Origin: Paraburkholderia oxyphila NBRC 105797
GTDB taxonomy: Bacteria; Pseudomonadota; Gammaproteobacteria; Burkholderiales; Burkholderiaceae
Direction of reading: 5' to 3'
Length of the DNA: 36,628 bases
NCBI RefSeq assembly: GCF_000685075.1
Contig: NZ_BAYD01000101.1
Coordinates: forward strand, 1 to 36,628
Shown here: positions 1 through 8,833 of the stretch, one piece after another
Layout of the letters: every line of letters begins with the position of its first letter
Position numbering within the stretch: position 1 is the stretch's first letter
Position numbers and translations under genes: made by a program
Notes under the pieces: generated by a model
What the model was told of the DNA's origin: nothing
The model's database searches: none
Seen by the model: the letters and a program-made list of their open reading frames with translations, nothing else

Positions 1-138
1 CCAGCAGAATTGCACCTCGCCCATGACCTCATCGGAGCACATGGCCCATTTGGAGGCGCCATATTGCACTGCACACTATCATGAGCGCTTGAACGCCCAC
101 CCCGAACACCGAATTTCAACTTCGAAGTCAGGTGCGCC

Positions 139-396
139 ATGGCCGAATTGCTGCTTGGAAACGTCGATGAAAGCGTGACCGACGACGAGATCAACGCTTT
201 TTTGCAGAAGTATGGTTTCCCGCCGTACGACAACATTCAGCGCATAGCGGGTACGGGCTCGCATCCCGCCGCGCTGCTGCACTACGTCAACGTATCCGAT
301 GAAGTTTTGCGCGCGCTCCAGCCGCGCGTGCACAACATGTTCTGGAACGACCGCACGATTAGCGTATTAATACTGCCTGTGCGCGAAGCCGACTGA
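139..396 (+). CDS. Small RRM-like protein (85 aa)
   Basis: This is a short acidic protein with the outline of a single RNA-recognition-motif fold. Its first strand reads AELLLGNV, which sits where RRM proteins carry RNP2. A helix rich in acidic residues follows (TDDEINAFLQKYG), then a strand with ALLHYVNV in the RNP1 position, a second helix and a final strand (ISVLILPV). The aromatic residues of a classical RNP1 are mostly absent, so RNA binding is not certain. The start at 139 follows an AGGTG-like Shine-Dalgarno stretch. A second protein of the same design lies at 24514-24798. The gene stands alone and converges with the polygalacturonase remnant. The fold is my reading of the pattern and the function is unknown. 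Confidence 0.7.
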   Translation: MAELLLGNVDESVTDDEINAFLQKYGFPPYDNIQRIAGTGSHPAALLHYVNVSDEVLRALQPRVHNMFWNDRTISVLILPVREAD

Positions 397-494
397 GTAC
401 ATGGCTTCAGCACCGCGTGCGGGCGCCGACCCTGCGCGGCAGGCGTCTACGCCTGCTACGAAGCGCCTTGCGCAAACCAGGCGCCGTCCGCGTA

Positions 495-1028
495 CTATCC
501 GACAAGCGATGTGTTGTACGTCGTCCCGCCAATCACAACATTGCTCAGTGCAATGGCGTTCACGTTGTTGACGTAAATCGGCCCAGGATTCGTTGCCGAT
601 GCCGCGCCGCTGCAAACCGGTGTGCCGAGATTCCAGTTCGAGATCGTCACGCCACTGATAGGCAGCACCGTTGGTGTGGGCGCTGGCCCGTTATAGTCCG
701 CGGCGACCGGCCCTTGGGCGGCGATCGCCTGAAAGCACGACGCCGTGGCACCGCCCGACGACACGTTGCTGGCCGTGACGTTGGAAATGTTGACGTTCTT
801 CACGACAGGCGGACTGATACGCACCGCATCGCCGGCAGGACTGTAGTCGCAGTCGAAGGTGATGAGGCCGCCCTGCGAGGCTGCGGGATTCGAACCCGAT
901 GCACTTGTCGTGCCGACGGGAACCGATGCCGTGATCGGGCTCCCCGCGATCATGTTGCTCGCGCCATTCCCCTTGCCGACAGGTGTCACGCCGTTGGGCA
1001 GCGTGGCGCCATCGTTGATTGACGACAT
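495..1028 (-). pseudogene. C-terminal remnant of a GH28 polygalacturonase
   Basis: The translation ends with the repeated right-handed beta-helix turns of glycoside hydrolase family 28. Examples are VVKNVNISNVTASNV, LPISGVTISNWNLG and IYVNNVNAIALSNVVIGG, the last turns before the normal C-terminus of secreted pectin-degrading polygalacturonases. Only about 178 residues remain, against 400 or more in family members. The catalytic motifs (NTD, DD, GHG, RIK) are absent because they lie upstream in complete enzymes. Upstream of about position 1030 the reading frame stays open but no longer resembles the family, and no signal peptide is present. I call it a truncated, probably silent remnant. A small secreted beta-helix protein remains possible but is less likely. 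Confidence 0.6.
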
Positions 1029-1120
1029 CAGCCTGGTCTCGGGCGGAATGTAGCAATAACGGCCCGAAAGACGCGCGCATCGCCTCAATTCGGCGCCTTG
1101 ATCCGGGCCGTCGATAATGC

Positions 1121-1216
1121 GTTACGCAATATGCATAACGATAAAATGTTAAAAATTGCGAATATATCCCGTGGCCAGAATCATTCACGCCATTTAAATG
1201 GCTTTTAAGGTAGTAT
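1121..1216 (+). promoter_or_regulatory. AT-rich control region upstream of the macroglobulin operon
   Basis: The 315-base gap between the polygalacturonase remnant and the operon is strikingly AT-rich for this genome. It contains a near-palindrome, GTTACGCA-ATA-TGCATAAC (1121-1139, 7 of 8 pairs), and a perfect 14-base palindrome, GCCATTTAAATGGC (1189-1202). A -10-like TAGTAT lies at 1211-1216, directly after the second palindrome, with no recognisable -35 at the normal distance. That layout would suit a promoter controlled by a regulator bound at the palindrome. The bound protein cannot be named from sequence, and I see no gene or structured RNA in the gap. Confidence 0.4.
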
Positions 1217-1346
1217 CCCTGCCAACTGGAAATAGCCGTTCTCAGAGAAAGAGTTCGTGCGCGGCAAACAAACGGCCATGCGCGCCTTTTAATCGGCGCA
1301 ACGGTGCGAAAGAAAACCAATATTCCAATTCAGGGCGATTGATTCG

Positions 1347-3230
1347 ATGAAGTTAACGCGCAAAAAGGCCGCGCTAACCGCCGCGGTTTTAATCGTTGCG
1401 CTAGTCGCCATTCAGGCGATTTGGCGTCCTTTCGGGGGGAGATCGGCGTTTGGATCTCACGAACTCGCTTTCGATATTCGCTATCCCGACGCAATTATCG
1501 ACAGCGCGGCTCTTTCGCGTCTGCCGGGCGACATGATACGCGTGCCTTTGTTGCGCACACTGCTCACGCGCGATTTCGTCGACTATTACGAATCCAGTTC
1601 CACGCGTCTTTCCGCCGAAGGCGCCGTGCGGCGGCTCGCATTCGAGCACGATCTCGACTGGCGCGACGAACTCATCAAGCGTGTATTCGACGAACCCTCG
1701 CGCGTGCTGCTGTGGCGCTCGCCCGATGGCCGCCTCGGCTATTGGGTGATGACGATGCGCCGCAACGGCCTCGCGAAGCTGATGCAGGCCATGGGTAACG
1801 TGGCGGCCAGCGATAGCCAGCTGAGCCAGGCGGCCACGCTCTCGGGCGACGTGCCGGTCTACGCGCTCAAGCTCGCGGTTGGCCATACGCTGCTGTTCGC
1901 GGCGAAGGGCGAGCGGCTCATCATCATGTCGGAGCCCGGCATTCTGCTAGACGCCGACGGCAAGACGGTTGGCGAGCGCGCCAAGGCGCTCGCGAAGATG
2001 CTCGACGACGGCGGCGCAGATGCCCTGCGCACGTATCGCCTCGAGAACGCGCCCGCGGAAGTGAACGGGCATCGGCTGATTGTGTCGGTCAACTATCTTT
2101 CGTTTGGTTATCAAGCCTTTTTCTCGGGCGTCAATGCGCTGCGTTTCGACTTCGCCGCGTCGGGCAAGAACGATGTGCAGGCGAGCGGCACATGGAGCAC
2201 GGCGGCGCTGATCGATCCCGCCCGTCTGCCGCAGCACTGGGACAGCGCCGATCTATGGCGCGCATTGCCCGCCAATGCAGCGGCCTGCGCGAGCCTGCCG
2301 GTCGACTGGAACGATGCGGCCGACTTGCTCGACAGGTTGGGAGACGGCGAGCAAGCCGCGTCGAAGGTCCTGCGCGAGCGCCTCGCAGGACCCGCGGGCG
2401 TGTGCTGGTATGCAAAATCCACGCTCGTGGCGCCTGTGTTCGTCGCGCGCCTCAAGCCGGAGGCGGCGCAGGATCCGGCGCAACTTGCGGCAATCAAGGG
2501 GGCGCTCGCGAGCGTCTTTGGCGACGCTATCGGCGCCTATGAAGCGAGGGCGGGCAACGAGGCCGGCTATCGGCGCTTGCCCGTCCAGACACGCGAGCCG
2601 TCCGCCGGCGTCACGCTCTGGACCCGCGCGGTGAGCGCGCGCTCGGGCACGGCGCAAAGTGCGGGCTCGCCCTACGCGGCACAGTTGTCCGAGCCGCGCT
2701 ACTTCCCGGTGACGCTCGCGCTCGCGCATGGCTACGTGGTGTTCTCGCCCGACGGGCGTCTCGTGGACGACACGCTCGCTGTGCTGGACAAGCGCTATCC
2801 TGCCATCGCCGACACGCTCTCGCCGCAGCGCCTCTCGACCACGGTCGTCTCGGTCATGCCGTCCACCGCGGCGGCGCTCGTGGAGCGCGAGGCGGCCCGT
2901 GCGCTGCCGGCCGATCAGGAAGCGATCTTCCGCAATGCCGCGCGCACACATCTGTTGCCGAAGCTGCACGCAGTGGCGAGCTATCCGCCGCTGGCGTTGA
3001 GCCTGCCGGACTCGCTGCCTTCGTCGGCGGGCTGGGTGCCCGTGGAGTGGCATGTCGAGCCGCGCGCGAGCGTGGCGCCGCGCGGCGACGCGGCAGCAGG
3101 GCATCCGCTGGGCGCCGGCCCGAAAGATACGGACAACGATGCCGGCGACACGTCCCATGGCGACGCTGGCGCCGACACCGCGCAGAGCGCCGAAGACCGG
3201 CCGGCCCAGCCCGGCACGAGCGGCGACTGA
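1347..3230 (+). CDS. yfaA: DUF2138 protein, YfaA-like, membrane-anchored periplasmic
   Basis: This is the first gene of a six-gene operon. The protein has 627 residues. It begins with MKLTRKKAALTAAVLIVALV, a short positive stretch and one hydrophobic segment (about residues 8-26) that would act as an uncleaved inner-membrane anchor. The rest would lie in the periplasm, and the last 50 or so residues are a Gly/Asp/Ala-rich tail with no predicted fold. I assign it to DUF2138 from its overall sequence and from its position ahead of DUF1175 and alpha-2-macroglobulin, which matches E. coli yfaA-yfaT-yfaS. No enzymatic motif is visible. In P. aeruginosa the related Mag proteins are reported to form an inner-membrane complex with the macroglobulin. 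The Shine-Dalgarno at this start is weak. The stop is followed after two bases by the next start. Confidence 0.8.
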   Translation: MKLTRKKAALTAAVLIVALVAIQAIWRPFGGRSAFGSHELAFDIRYPDAIIDSAALSRLPGDMIRVPLLRTLLTRDFVDYYESSSTRLSAEGAVRRLAFEHDLDWRDELIKRVFDEPSRVLLWRSPDGRLGYWVMTMRRNGLAKLMQAMGNVAASDSQLSQAATLSGDVPVYALKLAVGHTLLFAAKGERLIIMSEPGILLDADGKTVGERAKALAKMLDDGGADALRTYRLENAPAEVNGHRLIVSVNYLSFGYQAFFSGVNALRFDFAASGKNDVQASGTWSTAALIDPARLPQHWDSADLWRALPANAAACASLPVDWNDAADLLDRLGDGEQAASKVLRERLAGPAGVCWYAKSTLVAPVFVARLKPEAAQDPAQLAAIKGALASVFGDAIGAYEARAGNEAGYRRLPVQTREPSAGVTLWTRAVSARSGTAQSAGSPYAAQLSEPRYFPVTLALAHGYVVFSPDGRLVDDTLAVLDKRYPAIADTLSPQRLSTTVVSVMPSTAAALVEREAARALPADQEAIFRNAARTHLLPKLHAVASYPPLALSLPDSLPSSAGWVPVEWHVEPRASVAPRGDAAAGHPLGAGPKDTDNDAGDTSHGDAGADTAQSAEDRPAQPGTSGD

Positions 3231-3232
3231 CC

Positions 3233-3922
3233 ATGCGCCGCCGGTTTCTCCATCGATGCGCGGCGGCCGGCGTGGCCGCGCTCGGCGTGGCGCTTGCTGG
3301 CCCGGCGTGCGCGCTCATGCCCACGCAGGCTGCGCCCGACCCCGACGCGCTCACGCCCGAGCAATCGACGATATTTCGTGCGTGGTTCGTGCGCATCGTC
3401 GATCAGCAGATGCGTCGTGGCCCCACGCCACGCTGGACCCAGCGCGACTGCGCGGGCCTCGTGCGCTTTGCGGCCATGGAGGCGCTGCGCGAGCACGACG
3501 CGCGCTGGCTCAAGGCCAACGGCATGAACAGTGCCGGCGACGCGAGCCGGCTGCCCCCCGAGCTGCAACTGAGCCCACAGCAGCGCTCGCTTGCGAATCG
3601 CTGGACTCGCATCGACGGCAGCGTGGGCGCCTACGCCTCGGCCATCGCGCTCGTACAACGCAACAGCCGCTTCGTTTCGCGCGACGTCAATCAGGCGCTG
3701 CCGGGCGACCTGCTGTTCTTCGATCAAGGCGACGACCAGCATCTGATGATCTGGCTCGACCGCTACATCGCCTATCACACGGGCACCGTCACGCCGACCG
3801 ATAGCGGTCTGCGCGCCGTTGCCGTTTCCGACCTGATGCAATGGAAAGATTCCCGCTGGCAGCCGTTCGACGGCAATCCGAACTTCGTCGGTGTGTTTCG
3901 TTTCGCGTTCCTGACGCCATGA
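3233..3922 (+). CDS. yfaT: DUF1175 protein, YfaT-like, NlpC/P60-like cysteine peptidase fold
   Basis: The 229-residue precursor has a signal peptide ending near residue 27 (ALGVALAGPACA). The mature part carries three elements in the order and spacing of NlpC/P60 cell-wall peptidases. These are Cys73 in RDCAGLVRFA, His170 in PGDLLFFDQGDDQHLMIWL, and His182 in YIAYHTG. The 12-residue gap between the two histidines matches that in E. coli Spr. NlpC/P60 enzymes usually cut peptide bonds in peptidoglycan stems, so a periplasmic cell-wall or peptide-cleaving role is inferred, not shown. The start at 3233 lies two bases after the upstream stop. The stop overlaps the macroglobulin start as ATGA, indicating translational coupling. 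Confidence 0.82.
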   Translation: MRRRFLHRCAAAGVAALGVALAGPACALMPTQAAPDPDALTPEQSTIFRAWFVRIVDQQMRRGPTPRWTQRDCAGLVRFAAMEALREHDARWLKANGMNSAGDASRLPPELQLSPQQRSLANRWTRIDGSVGAYASAIALVQRNSRFVSRDVNQALPGDLLFFDQGDDQHLMIWLDRYIAYHTGTVTPTDSGLRAVAVSDLMQWKDSRWQPFDGNPNFVGVFRFAFLTP

Positions 3923-6900
3923 GTGCCGCCATGCAACGTCTGCTTCTCATACCGCGTTTCGCTGCGCTGTTTTTCTCGCGCGTTTCCAATGCGAAATTCT
4001 TCGCGCGAGCCCGGATTTCCGATGCGAAACGCAGCGCACATCGGCGTGCCTCGGCGCTGCTTGCAACGCTGATCGCACTGTTCTCGCTGTGCTTCTGTCT
4101 GGGCGCGGCGCCTGCCTGGGCCGACGATGGCGACAACGCCGTGCAGCAGAGCATCGACGCGAATCCCACGCTGGGAGCGCCGACGCCGAGCGGCTACGAC
4201 AGCCAGGTCGTGCAGGGCCAGCCGTTCTTCCTGCTTTCCGATGCGAGCTTCGGCAGCAATCAGCTCGCGCAAGTGCGTCTGGAAGCGCCGGGCCGCGAAT
4301 TCCAGTCGGAGCTCGAAGGCTATGGCGGCGCCGATATCGTCGTCTACAAGGTGCCGAACGCACTCGCGTTTCTCAAGGCGCAGAAGAACCTGCATCGCCT
4401 GAACATCAAGCCGAACTATCAGGGCGAGGGCCTCGCGAACACGCTGGCATACCTGTGGGACCGCTGGCTCAGCGATGCGCGCCGCGCCTGGCAACGCGTG
4501 CTTTCGTTCGCGACGCGCAGCAAGGTCACCGAGGCGAAGCCTGAATTCAAGCTCGGCGAGCAGCCGAACGCGCCCACGCATTTCGAGCCTCAATCGCGCT
4601 TCGCGCCGCTACGCGGCTACGAACTCGTCACGCGCTTTCGTTACCCGATCTGGAACGCGAAGACCATTCAGCCGCCCAAGGGCGTGAACCTCGAAGGCAG
4701 CAGCAGCAACTTCGTGGAGGCGTCTTCGGGCAATGTGATGATTCCCGTCGGCAAGCTGCCGCCGGGGCTCTATCTCGTCGAGGCGATGATCGGAAACTAC
4801 CGCGCGCATACGCTGCTGTTCGTTTCCGATACGGTCGCGGTCGTGAAGGCCGCGTCGAGCGGCCTGCTCGTGTGGACTGCGCGGCGCGACAACGGCAAGC
4901 CGGTGCCCAACACCGAGGTGAACTGGACCGACGGCGTGGGTGTGCTGCAAAGCGGCGCCACGGGCGCGGATGGCGCGCTGGTGCTCCAGCACGTCTCGCC
5001 CGAGCGCAGCTACGTGATCGGCAGCGATCCGCAGGGTGGCGTTTTCGTATCGGAAAACTTCTACTACGACAGTGAGATCTACAACACCAAGATCTACGCG
5101 GTGACCGACAGGCCGCTGTATCGTCCCGGTGACGCCGTCCACGTGAAGTTCGTCGGCCGCACGTTCCAGAGCGCGAATCAGTCGACGCCCGCCGCGCCCG
5201 CGCAGTTCAAGCTCGACGTGCTCGATCCGAACGGCGCACCGATTGCGACGCGCAACGTGGATTTCGCATCGGAAAGCGGCGGCGAGGCGACCTTCACGCT
5301 GCCGGCGAGCGCCCAGGGCGGCGGCTATACGCTGCGCTTCGACTACAACGGCGACAGCTATGGCGGTGCATTCCGCGTGGCGGAGTATGTGAAGCCGCAC
5401 TTCGACGTGAACCTCACGATGGACAAGTCCGACTACGCGACCGGCGACACGCCCAAGGGCAAGATCGCGCTGCGCTATCCGGACGGCAAGCCCGTGAAGA
5501 ATGGCAAGGTGTCGGTCACGCTGCGCGCGCAGAAGGTGGCGATCGTGGACGGCGAGTTGCGCTATTCGGGCCTCTTTCCCGTGAAGCTCGAGCAGCAGGA
5601 ACTGCAGACCGATAGTGACGGTAATGCCACGCTCACGCTGCCCGCCGCGAAGGAGCCGAGCCGCTACGCGCTCACGCTGTTCGCGCAGGACGGCGCCGCG
5701 TATCGCGTGCGCGTGACGCGCGAGGTGCTGATCGCGCGCGGCGCGACGCCGTATCGCCTGAGCACGGCCAAGTCGTTCTCGCAGCCGCGCGAGCCCGTGA
5801 CGTTCACGCTGGCGGCGCTCGCCAATGGCAATCTCAATCCTGGCGCCGACGCGGCCAGCCCGGGCGTGCACAAGCCGGCGAAGTGGGAGTGGGTGCGTCT
5901 CGAGTCGCAGACGAAGGCCGACGGCGCGCTGCCCGCCGCAGGCGCCGGCGGTGCCGTGAGTTTCCCGCTGCAATTCGACGAACCGGGTTCGTACATGCTC
6001 TCGGTGACGGACGATGCGGGCAACCTGCTCGCGGCAGCCAGCCACTGGGTAGCGGGAGACGGCCTGAAGGCCATTCCCGGCAGCGTCGAGATCGTGTTCG
6101 ACCGCGATCGTTACCGGATTGGCGATACGGCCGAGGCGCTCATCACCTTCCCGTACGCCGTGGACGATGCGCTGCTCACGCTCGAACGCGACAGCGTGGA
6201 AGCGCGCGCACTGCTTTCGAAGGGCGCGGACTGGCTGAGCCTCACGCGCGTTGCACCCACTCAATGGAAGGCGCGCATCAAGGTCGGCCCCGAGTTCGCA
6301 CCCAATATGACGTTCTCGGTGCTCTACGTGCACGATGGCGAATACGTATTCCAGAACGCGGGCATCGTGGTCGCGAAGCCGTCGATCGATCTCGCGGTGA
6401 AGAGCGACAAGCCTGTCTACGCGCCGGGTGAAACCGTCACGCTCGATCTCGGCAGCACGCTCGCCGGCAAGGCGCTGCCCGCGCATCTCACTGTGAGCGT
6501 GGTCGATGAAATGGTGTACGTGCTGCAGCCCGAGATTGCGCCCGACATCGTGGACTTCTTCTATCACCCGCGCCGCAACAACGTGCGCACGACGTCGAGC
6601 CTTTCGTTCATCACCTACGACCTCGCGCTGTCCGCCATGCGCGGCGCGCCGGGCGGTCCGCAACGCGGACAGTACAACGAGCGTGGCGTGAAGGTGCTGG
6701 AGCGTCCGCGCCGCGACGACATCGACACGGCGGCATGGCAGGCCGATCTGCAAACCGATGCAAGCGGCCATGCACGCATGACTTTCCGCATGCCCGACGC
6801 ACTCGCGCGCTGGCGCATCACCGTGCGTGCGATTTCCGCGGACGGCACCGTGGGGCAGCGCACTGCGTACGTACGCTCGGACAAGCCGCTCTATCTGAAA

Positions 6901-8826
6901 TGGAGCGGCCCCGCGAGTTTCCGCAGCGGCGACCAGCCGGCGATCGACATGCTTGCGTTCAACCAGGGCACGTCCGATGTGGATGCGCAGTGGACGGTCA
7001 ATGGCGCAGGCCTCGCGCTCGATCGCAAGGTCACGCTCAAGCCGGGGGCCAACTATTTGTCGTTGCCGCGCGTCGCGCTCACACCGGGTCTTGTCGATGC
7101 GAGCCTGCGCGTGAACGGCAAGGAGATGGACCGTCTGCAGACATCGGTGAGCCTTGGCGCGCCGGGCTGGCTCGATCTGCGTGAAATGTCCGTCCCGCTC
7201 GACGCGAATCCGAAGCCGCTTGCGCTCGCACCCGATGCGCAGGACGTGCGCGTGCGTCTCGTCTCGAGCGGCACGAGCCAGTTCGCGCGCGTGGCCGACG
7301 ATCTCATTGCGTACCCATACGGCTGCGCCGAGCAGACCTCGAGCCGGCTGATACCGCTCGCGCTCGCGCACGACGCGCTGGACCGCGGCGCAGACGGCGC
7401 AGCGCCAGGTGCCGCTGGGTCACAGAGCACGACGCAGGGCCTCGAGGCGCGTCTGCGCAACCAGCGCCAGCGGCTTGCGCTGCTTGCCGGTATCAACGGC
7501 GCATTCGGCTGGTGGGGCGACACCACGGGGGGCAGCGCGTTCATTACCGCGTACGCGTACTACGCGGACTGGCTCGCTAGCCGCAGCCTCGGCATCACGT
7601 TGCCGGACAGCAACTGGCAGCATGCGCTAGACATCTATCGCGACAACGGCGCGAAGGAGCCGCTGCTGCATCGTGCACTGGCGCTCTGGCTGTTGCAGCA
7701 GATGGGCCTGCCGGTGGCGACGCCCGTGTCGGGCGTGGCCGGGCAGCTCGCGCAACAGGCAGCATCGATGTTCGATCAGGATGCCAAAGCATTACGCGAC
7801 GCATACGGCGTGGAAGACAGTCTCGTGTTCGCCGCGCCCGAATCGCCGCGCGGCCTGCAAGCGGCCGTGGTGCTGACCGCATACACGGCGCGGGCAACGA
7901 ACGCGAGCCTGCCCGAAGGCTTCGATACGCTGGCCGCGCGCGCACGCGCGTCGCTCATGTCGAATCCCACGCCGCTGATCCAGAGCCTGCTGGCGATGGC
8001 CGGCGACGCGGGCACGCCCGTCGATGCCAACGCTGTGCTTGCACAGAGCAGCGCCACGTATCCGACTGTCGACCGTGCGCTCACGCTGCTGTGGCTGCGC
8101 AAAGCCATGGCCGGTTCACGCTCGGGCGATGCCGCGCAGCCGTTGCCCACGCTGCAAGGCAATGACTGGACGCGCACGGCGACGCCCACGGGCGCCACCC
8201 TGTGGAAGTGGACGGGCGCGGCGCTGCCGACCTCGCTCGACTTGGGCGGCGCACGCCAGGACGTCTCGGCGCTGGTGTCGTACCGCAGCCGCGCGGCCCA
8301 GGCGAGCCGCTTGCCCTTGAAGGTCGAGCGCACGCTTTATCGGCTCGATCCGATCGCGCCTTCCAGCGACGCCGAAAAGCAGGCGGGCCGCTTCACGTTC
8401 GAGGCGCATCGCATGAAGGCCGGCGACGCGATCGACAGCAACGCGCTCTATGTCGACGAAGTCACGCTCACACCGCAGGACAAATCGGCGCTGCATTACG
8501 GCTTGCTCGACGTGCCGCTGCCGCCGGGTGGCTCCGTGGAAGCGACGAGCTGGGGCGTGAGCATTGCGGGGCTGCCCGGCGCGGGCGAGGGCGGCAGCGG
8601 TCCGCAGCCGTTCGCGCGCGCGGCCAGCTACGAGATGGGCGAGCTCAGCTATCACCAGCCCGTGCCCTTGCTCGATCGTCCCGTGGCGCTGCGCCAGCTC
8701 GTGCGCTTCGCCTTGCCTGGCACGTTCACGATGCCGCCGGCGCGTTACTTCCGGATGTACCAGCCGGAGCAGAAGGCGTACGAAGGCGGCCGCAGCGACC
8801 GTATGGTCACGCTGCGCATCGAGTGA
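3919..8826 (+). CDS. yfaS: Bacterial alpha-2-macroglobulin, YfaS/MagD-like
   Basis: This 1,635-residue periplasmic protein is the centre of the operon. Alpha-2-macroglobulins trap proteases: cleavage of a bait region triggers a shape change that exposes a reactive thioester. Visible parts are a signal peptide with a long n-region (hydrophobic core about 46-62, AWA-DD cleavage), a macroglobulin MG2-like domain starting TDRPLYRPGDAVHVKF near residue 395, and an arginine-rich flexible stretch at about 905-935 that may be the bait. They are followed by the A2M domain with ALARWRITVRAIS and the thioester motif CAEQ at 1136-1139 in YPYGCAEQTSSRL. An alpha-helical thioester domain and C-terminal domains come after it. 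There is no lipobox, unlike the YfhM type that accompanies PBP1C. The start at 3919 overlaps the upstream stop. Confidence 0.93.
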   Translation: MSAAMQRLLLIPRFAALFFSRVSNAKFFARARISDAKRSAHRRASALLATLIALFSLCFCLGAAPAWADDGDNAVQQSIDANPTLGAPTPSGYDSQVVQGQPFFLLSDASFGSNQLAQVRLEAPGREFQSELEGYGGADIVVYKVPNALAFLKAQKNLHRLNIKPNYQGEGLANTLAYLWDRWLSDARRAWQRVLSFATRSKVTEAKPEFKLGEQPNAPTHFEPQSRFAPLRGYELVTRFRYPIWNAKTIQPPKGVNLEGSSSNFVEASSGNVMIPVGKLPPGLYLVEAMIGNYRAHTLLFVSDTVAVVKAASSGLLVWTARRDNGKPVPNTEVNWTDGVGVLQSGATGADGALVLQHVSPERSYVIGSDPQGGVFVSENFYYDSEIYNTKIYAVTDRPLYRPGDAVHVKFVGRTFQSANQSTPAAPAQFKLDVLDPNGAPIATRNVDFASESGGEATFTLPASAQGGGYTLRFDYNGDSYGGAFRVAEYVKPHFDVNLTMDKSDYATGDTPKGKIALRYPDGKPVKNGKVSVTLRAQKVAIVDGELRYSGLFPVKLEQQELQTDSDGNATLTLPAAKEPSRYALTLFAQDGAAYRVRVTREVLIARGATPYRLSTAKSFSQPREPVTFTLAALANGNLNPGADAASPGVHKPAKWEWVRLESQTKADGALPAAGAGGAVSFPLQFDEPGSYMLSVTDDAGNLLAAASHWVAGDGLKAIPGSVEIVFDRDRYRIGDTAEALITFPYAVDDALLTLERDSVEARALLSKGADWLSLTRVAPTQWKARIKVGPEFAPNMTFSVLYVHDGEYVFQNAGIVVAKPSIDLAVKSDKPVYAPGETVTLDLGSTLAGKALPAHLTVSVVDEMVYVLQPEIAPDIVDFFYHPRRNNVRTTSSLSFITYDLALSAMRGAPGGPQRGQYNERGVKVLERPRRDDIDTAAWQADLQTDASGHARMTFRMPDALARWRITVRAISADGTVGQRTAYVRSDKPLYLKWSGPASFRSGDQPAIDMLAFNQGTSDVDAQWTVNGAGLALDRKVTLKPGANYLSLPRVALTPGLVDASLRVNGKEMDRLQTSVSLGAPGWLDLREMSVPLDANPKPLALAPDAQDVRVRLVSSGTSQFARVADDLIAYPYGCAEQTSSRLIPLALAHDALDRGADGAAPGAAGSQSTTQGLEARLRNQRQRLALLAGINGAFGWWGDTTGGSAFITAYAYYADWLASRSLGITLPDSNWQHALDIYRDNGAKEPLLHRALALWLLQQMGLPVATPVSGVAGQLAQQAASMFDQDAKALRDAYGVEDSLVFAAPESPRGLQAAVVLTAYTARATNASLPEGFDTLAARARASLMSNPTPLIQSLLAMAGDAGTPVDANAVLAQSSATYPTVDRALTLLWLRKAMAGSRSGDAAQPLPTLQGNDWTRTATPTGATLWKWTGAALPTSLDLGGARQDVSALVSYRSRAAQASRLPLKVERTLYRLDPIAPSSDAEKQAGRFTFEAHRMKAGDAIDSNALYVDEVTLTPQDKSALHYGLLDVPLPPGGSVEATSWGVSIAGLPGAGEGGSGPQPFARAASYEMGELSYHQPVPLLDRPVALRQLVRFALPGTFTMPPARYFRMYQPEQKAYEGGRSDRMVTLRIE

Positions 8827-8833
8827 GGCTGGC

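Noticed and set aside
4609..7371. A 920-residue open frame on the minus strand inside the macroglobulin gene
   Set aside because: Composition is Arg/Ala/His rich with no family pattern. Long antisense frames arise from GC-biased third positions, and the plus-strand macroglobulin is unmistakable.
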